DNA of 33,811 nt from Fibrobacter sp. (GTDB lineage Bacteria > Fibrobacterota > Fibrobacteria > Fibrobacterales > Fibrobacteraceae): contig JAKSIJ010000020.1 of assembly GCA_024398875.1 (NCBI GenBank), positions 1-33,811 on the forward strand, written 5' to 3'. The notes under the pieces are model-generated. The model was given only the letters and a program-made list of their open reading frames with translations, was not told the DNA's origin and searched no databases. Numbering within the stretch: the stretch's first letter is position 1; each line of letters opens with the position of its first letter. The translations under genes and the position numbers were made by a program. Below are positions 30,955 through 33,811 of the stretch, in pieces.

Positions 30955-31857
30955 CTAGAGGGTAGAAATTTCCTGCTCGATTTCTTCTGCCAGTTTGGCG
31001 TTTTCGTTATAGATGGCGCTGATTTTCTTGCAGCTCAGTTCCAGAAGCTGCCGCGCCTTGATGGAATCGCTCTGCTTGCGCAGTTCCCGGAGGGCGTGGT
31101 CGATGCGGGTCACATCAATCTGCTGAGGGTAGCTCTTCATGAAGTTGTAGAAAAGCCCGATTTGGGTCTCGTAGTCGCTTTCCTTTTCGCAGGCGAGCAG
31201 GAAGGGAATGACTCGCACATTCAAAAGCTTTGATAAATCGCCCACAAAGGTATTGATGGATGCGCCATCGGGGAACAGCCCCTCCGTCTCCTTCTGGATA
31301 TCTTCTGTATCCATGAAGTCGCCGCTCTCGAATTGGGAAAGCACATCGCTCAGGATGGCCATTTCCTTTGCCTTCACTTGTTCGCGGTACTTGGCCTGGT
31401 AGAAGATGGGGAGGGTGGTGAGGCAGAAGTGTGCCTGGTTCACACCGATGAATTCGCCTACGTAATAGACGTCCGCATCCTGGCCCAGAATTTCTTCTTC
31501 GCTAGCAAAGCTTCCAATTCGCGCGGGAATGGGAATCACCTCCATGCTGTTCAGTTCGTGGAGCCTGTCTCGCAGGGCGTCGATGTCCAGATTTTCGGGG
31601 ATGTCCAGCCCTTGCTCTTCCATGGAGGAGATGAGACTGTTCAGTTTTTCATCCACGGCATTGTCAAGCTTTCGCTTGTTGGGCTGTGCAGGCGCCTTCC
31701 GGAAGTCCCCTTCCAGCACCAAAAGTCCGTTCTTGATCATTTCGTCAAAAGGAGTTTCACTGCCTTCGCCGCTAGGGGAGGGTAGTATTTTGGCGTACGC
31801 AATCATTTTTCCGCAAAGATGGTCGTCAGTTCCCTTTTTTTGAGTAATGCCAAGCAT
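30955..31857 (-). CDS. Hypothetical protein, unknown family
   Basis: A 300-residue soluble protein from ATG at 31857. Another ATG at 31806 gives 283 residues with a weak GGAAAA site. An earlier start at 32001 would overlap fabG and is unlikely. There is no signal peptide or membrane helix. It has a low-complexity acidic region (about 20-90), a central mixed segment (VIPIPARIGSFASEEEILGQ, YYVGEFIGVNQAHFCLTTLP) and a helical C-terminus with coiled-coil character (KLAEEIEQEI). I do not recognise the family. It lies alone, divergent from fabG; TATATT ends seven bases before the ATG at 31857, again suggesting a very short leader. Confidence 0.75.
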   Translation of the reverse strand: MLGITQKKGTDDHLCGKMIAYAKILPSPSGEGSETPFDEMIKNGLLVLEGDFRKAPAQPNKRKLDNAVDEKLNSLISSMEEQGLDIPENLDIDALRDRLHELNSMEVIPIPARIGSFASEEEILGQDADVYYVGEFIGVNQAHFCLTTLPIFYQAKYREQVKAKEMAILSDVLSQFESGDFMDTEDIQKETEGLFPDGASINTFVGDLSKLLNVRVIPFLLACEKESDYETQIGLFYNFMKSYPQQIDVTRIDHALRELRKQSDSIKARQLLELSCKKISAIYNENAKLAEEIEQEISTL

Positions 31858-31864
31858 GGGCAAG

Positions 31865-31870
31865 AATATA
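31865..31870 (-). promoter_or_regulatory. Candidate -10 box of the hypothetical gene
   Basis: On the minus strand TATATT (31870-31865) is followed by CTTGCCC and the ATG at 31857. No Shine-Dalgarno fits in the seven-base gap. No clear -35 box is visible. Confidence 0.35.
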
Positions 31871-31909
31871 GCAATTTGTAATTTGAGAAAAAAGACTAAA
31901 TTTTTGGCA

Positions 31910-32635
31910 ATGAAACAGTCCATTGTTACAGGTGCATCCCGAGGTATTGGTCTAGCCATTGCGGAAGAACTGGCTTCCAAGGGCTCCGACGTGGCGCTCA
32001 TTTCCCGCAGCGGATGTGACGCTCAGGCTGCGGCCATTGCCCAGAAGTTCGGCGTTCGGGCCAAGGGTTTTGCCTGCGATGTGGCGGATTCCCTTCAGGT
32101 TCAGGAGGCCTTTAAGGCGGCCATCGACTTTTTGGGTGGCGTGGACGTGCTAGTGAACAATGCGGGCATTACCCGTGATGGGCTCCTTCTGCGTATGAAG
32201 GACGAGGATTTCGACCAGGTCTTGGCGGCGGATTTGCGTTCCGTTTTCCTCTGCACCCGGGCGGTATCCCGAACCATGGTTTCCAACCGAAAAGGCTCCA
32301 TCATCAACATCACGAGCATCAACGCCCTTCGCGGCCAACCAGGCCAGGCCAACTATGCGGCAGCCAAGGCCGGGATTATTGGCCTCACAAAGTCCAATGC
32401 GGCAGAATTTGCCTCAAGGGGCATTCGGGTCAATGCGGTGGCGCCGGGCTTTATCGACACGGAAATGACGGCTGCTCTAGGGGTGGAGGTCTGCGAAAAA
32501 TACAGGGCCCAAATTCCTCTGGGAAAGGTGGGAAAACCGGAAAATGTGGCGAAATTGGTTCAATTTCTCGCTTCTGACGATTCAGACTATATTACTGGCC
32601 AGGTCATCGGCGTGGACGGGGGCTTGAACATTTAG
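31910..32635 (+). CDS. fabG: 3-oxoacyl-[acyl-carrier-protein] reductase FabG
   Basis: A 241-residue short-chain dehydrogenase that reduces 3-oxoacyl-ACP with NADPH in fatty-acid elongation. I start at ATG 31910 so the protein begins MKQSIVTGASRGIGLAIAEE, the usual cofactor loop; an earlier ATG at 31847 would add an unconserved leader. Other motifs are CDVADS, VDVLVNNAGITRDGLLLRM, the active-site ITSIN with NYAAAKAG (Tyr and Lys) and VNAVAPGFIDTEMT, ending GQVIGVDGGLNI. Placement before acpP and rnc is the classic fab arrangement, which separates it from generic dehydrogenases. No clear ribosome site precedes the ATG. Confidence 0.93.
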   Translation: MKQSIVTGASRGIGLAIAEELASKGSDVALISRSGCDAQAAAIAQKFGVRAKGFACDVADSLQVQEAFKAAIDFLGGVDVLVNNAGITRDGLLLRMKDEDFDQVLAADLRSVFLCTRAVSRTMVSNRKGSIINITSINALRGQPGQANYAAAKAGIIGLTKSNAAEFASRGIRVNAVAPGFIDTEMTAALGVEVCEKYRAQIPLGKVGKPENVAKLVQFLASDDSDYITGQVIGVDGGLNI

Positions 32636-32650
32636 GTAAATTTTTATAAA
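32624..32650 (+). promoter_or_regulatory. Candidate acpP promoter
   Basis: TTGAAC (32624-32629) and TATAAA (32645-32650) are separated by 15 bases, a little short. The predicted start near 32657 gives a 26-base leader with the GGAGA ribosome site. acpP often has its own strong promoter because the protein is very abundant. Confidence 0.35.
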
Positions 32651-32682
32651 TTTGGTTGAAACAAATCCTAATGGAGATAAAA

Positions 32683-32928
32683 ATGACTCAAGAAGAAATT
32701 CTCAAGAAGGTTACCGACGTTATCGTTGCCAAGCTGGAAGTGAAGGCTGAAGATGTGAAGCCTGAAAGCGAATTCGGCAATGACCTGGGTGCCGACTCCC
32801 TCGACCGCGTTGAACTGGTGATGGCTCTTGAAGACGAATTTGAAGTGGAAATCCTGGATTCTGACGCAGAAAAGTTCCTGAAGGTTTCCGACGTGGTTGC
32901 CTTCCTGGAAGCCAAGAAGAACGGCTAA
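32683..32928 (+). CDS. acpP: Acyl carrier protein AcpP
   Basis: An 81-residue acidic protein that carries growing acyl chains on a 4'-phosphopantetheine arm. I start at ATG 32683, with GGAGA seven bases upstream; the earlier in-frame TTG at 32656 would add an unusual leader. The attachment site is GADSLDRVELVMALEDEF with Ser39, and the length is typical. It lies between fabG and rnc as in many bacteria. Confidence 0.97.
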   Translation: MTQEEILKKVTDVIVAKLEVKAEDVKPESEFGNDLGADSLDRVELVMALEDEFEVEILDSDAEKFLKVSDVVAFLEAKKNG

Positions 32929-32952
32929 TTTCAAGAAAATTCTATGGATTTA

Positions 32953-32991
32953 GCGGAAAGGCGGCCCTAGGGTTGCCTTTTTGCTTTCCGC
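32953..32991 (+). promoter_or_regulatory. Intercistronic hairpin before rnc: terminator-like and possible RNase III site
   Basis: Two overlapping stems are visible. One, 32957-32966 with 32971-32980, has ten pairs (two G-T) and a 5-base T-run (32978-32982), like an intrinsic terminator for acpP. The other, GCGGAAAG (32953-32960) with CTTTCCGC (32984-32991), is a perfect 8-bp outer stem. Both use 32957-32960, so they are partly exclusive. The rnc ribosome site GGAGG follows five bases later. Confidence 0.6.
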
Positions 32992-33004
32992 AGATGGAGG
33001 TACT

Positions 33005-33811
33005 TTGGAAGAAAAAAATGTGCTGAAGAAAATCCTGAAATTCTGGTTTCGCCAGAAGCCCGACGGCGGACTTGAGGCGAAGCTTGGATATCGGTTCCGT
33101 GATCCTGAACTCCTAGTCCATGCTCTGGTGCACCGCTCTTTTTTGTCCGGAAAGGACATGCCCTACACCAACAATAACGAGCGCCTGGAATTCTTGGGGG
33201 ACTCCGTGCTGAACATGCTCACCACGGAATACCTTTACCGCACCTATCCAAACGACCCGGAAGGTGACCTTTCCAAACGGAAGAGCGCCATCGTTTCTGG
33301 CCATGCCTGCGCCCAGTCCTCCAAGGAATGGGACCTGGGTGAGTATGTGAAAATTGGCAAGAGTGAAGCCAAGATGGGTGGGCGGGGCAAGGAAAGCATT
33401 CTGGCCGACGCCTACGAGGCTGTTCTGGGAGCAGTCTACTTGGATGGTGGGTTGGAAGAGGTACGCGCCATCTTGAACAAGTTCCACTTCCCTCGGGTGT
33501 CGGAAATCATTGTGGCGGAGGATTTCGTCAACTTCAAGAGCGACTTGCTGGAGTACACGCAGTCCAAACTGCATGCCGCTCCGGACTACAAGATTATTGA
33601 TGAACGGGGGCCGGAACATATGAAGGTGTTTGTGGCGGAAGTCCATCTGGGCGATAAGGTTTATGGAAAGGGTGAAGGCCCCAACAAGAAGAAGGCGGAA
33701 CAGGAAGCTGCCCGCGTCACCTTGGAAATGCTGAAGGTGGAAGATGCCGCGAATGCAGAACAGAAAACTGCTGTTTCGGAAAAATCCGCCAAGCCTGCCC
33801 GCTACTTAGGA
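33005..33811 (+). CDS. rnc: Ribonuclease III, 3'-truncated by window edge
   Basis: I translated the plus strand from TTG at 33005 (GGAGG four bases upstream; no in-frame ATG is available nearby, GTG at 33020 is the alternative). 269 codons are open to the window edge. The catalytic domain carries NNERLEFLGDSVLNML, the RNase III signature, and ESILADAYEAVLGAVYLDGG with the metal-binding Asp and Glu. A double-stranded RNA-binding domain follows (FKSDLLEYTQSKLHAAPDYK to GPNKKKAEQEAARVTLEML), then a low-complexity tail that continues past the edge. It processes rRNA precursors and structured mRNAs. It follows acpP across a hairpin. Confidence 0.95.
   Translation, partial: MEEKNVLKKILKFWFRQKPDGGLEAKLGYRFRDPELLVHALVHRSFLSGKDMPYTNNNERLEFLGDSVLNMLTTEYLYRTYPNDPEGDLSKRKSAIVSGHACAQSSKEWDLGEYVKIGKSEAKMGGRGKESILADAYEAVLGAVYLDGGLEEVRAILNKFHFPRVSEIIVAEDFVNFKSDLLEYTQSKLHAAPDYKIIDERGPEHMKVFVAEVHLGDKVYGKGEGPNKKKAEQEAARVTLEMLKVEDAANAEQKTAVSEKSAKPARYLG

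Overview
This window looks like the chromosome of a Gram-negative bacterium of moderate GC. My best guess is Fibrobacterota (Fibrobacter or a close relative). The reasons are the style of the division and cell-wall cluster, a meso-diaminopimelate-type MurE, a Rho with a long Asn-rich N-terminal extension, AT-rich intergenic heptamer repeats and a resident AAA_14/DUF4143 ATPase gene. The taxonomy is inference; no rRNA is present. There are no tRNA, rRNA or CRISPR features and no recognisable transposase or integrase.

Layout. (1) 1-1734, minus strand: the 5' two-thirds of a UbiD-family decarboxylase preceded by a small SRPBCC-fold gene. (2) 1735-2094: a 360-base intergenic region with a strong candidate sigma70 promoter overlapped by four MraZ-type boxes, a TGTAAA-N6-TTTACA palindrome and a structured stretch. 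(3) 2095-15876, plus strand: a compact division and cell-wall (dcw) operon, mraZ-rsmH-ftsL-ftsI-murE-murF-ftsW-murG-murC-ftsQ-ftsA-ftsZ. Nearly every junction overlaps by 1-14 bases. mraY and murD, normally between murF and ftsW, and murB and ddl, often between murC and ftsQ, are absent. The operon ends at a GNRA hairpin followed by an intrinsic terminator. (4) 16066-18849, minus: nspC-tsaE-rlmI-like operon. (5) 18937-22548, plus: a secreted Ala/Pro-rich protein, an ABC permease and ATPase pair of the iron/cobalamin type without a binding protein, and a secreted TraB/GumN protein. (6) 22557-23957: an AAA_14/DUF4143 ATPase gene with its own promoter, bracketed by a 33-base direct repeat that duplicates the 3' end of the TraB gene. 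(7) 23988-28199, minus: rho, proC and a sigma54-type activator, the last two separated by heptamer repeats and a 13-bp hairpin. (8) 28399-30848, plus: folK, a deoxynucleoside kinase, panC and a small Lys-rich protein ending at a terminator. (9) 30955-31857, minus: an unknown protein. (10) 31910-33811, plus: fabG, acpP and the start of rnc, which runs off the window.

How it works together. The dcw operon makes lipid II precursors (MurE, MurF, MurC, MurG), the septal synthase pair (FtsW, FtsI) and the division scaffold (FtsL, FtsQ, FtsA, FtsZ), probably under MraZ autorepression. The other blocks are housekeeping: tRNA t6A modification, rRNA methylation, polyamine, proline, folate, nucleotide, pantothenate and fatty-acid metabolism, and transcription termination.

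The most unusual items are the repeat-flanked ATPase cassette, the His in place of Asn in the FtsZ T7 loop, the heptamer repeats forming a regulator promoter, the Asn-rich Rho insertion, the loss of mraY-murD from the cluster, and several genes whose -10 box sits 5-7 bases before the start codon (possible leaderless mRNAs).
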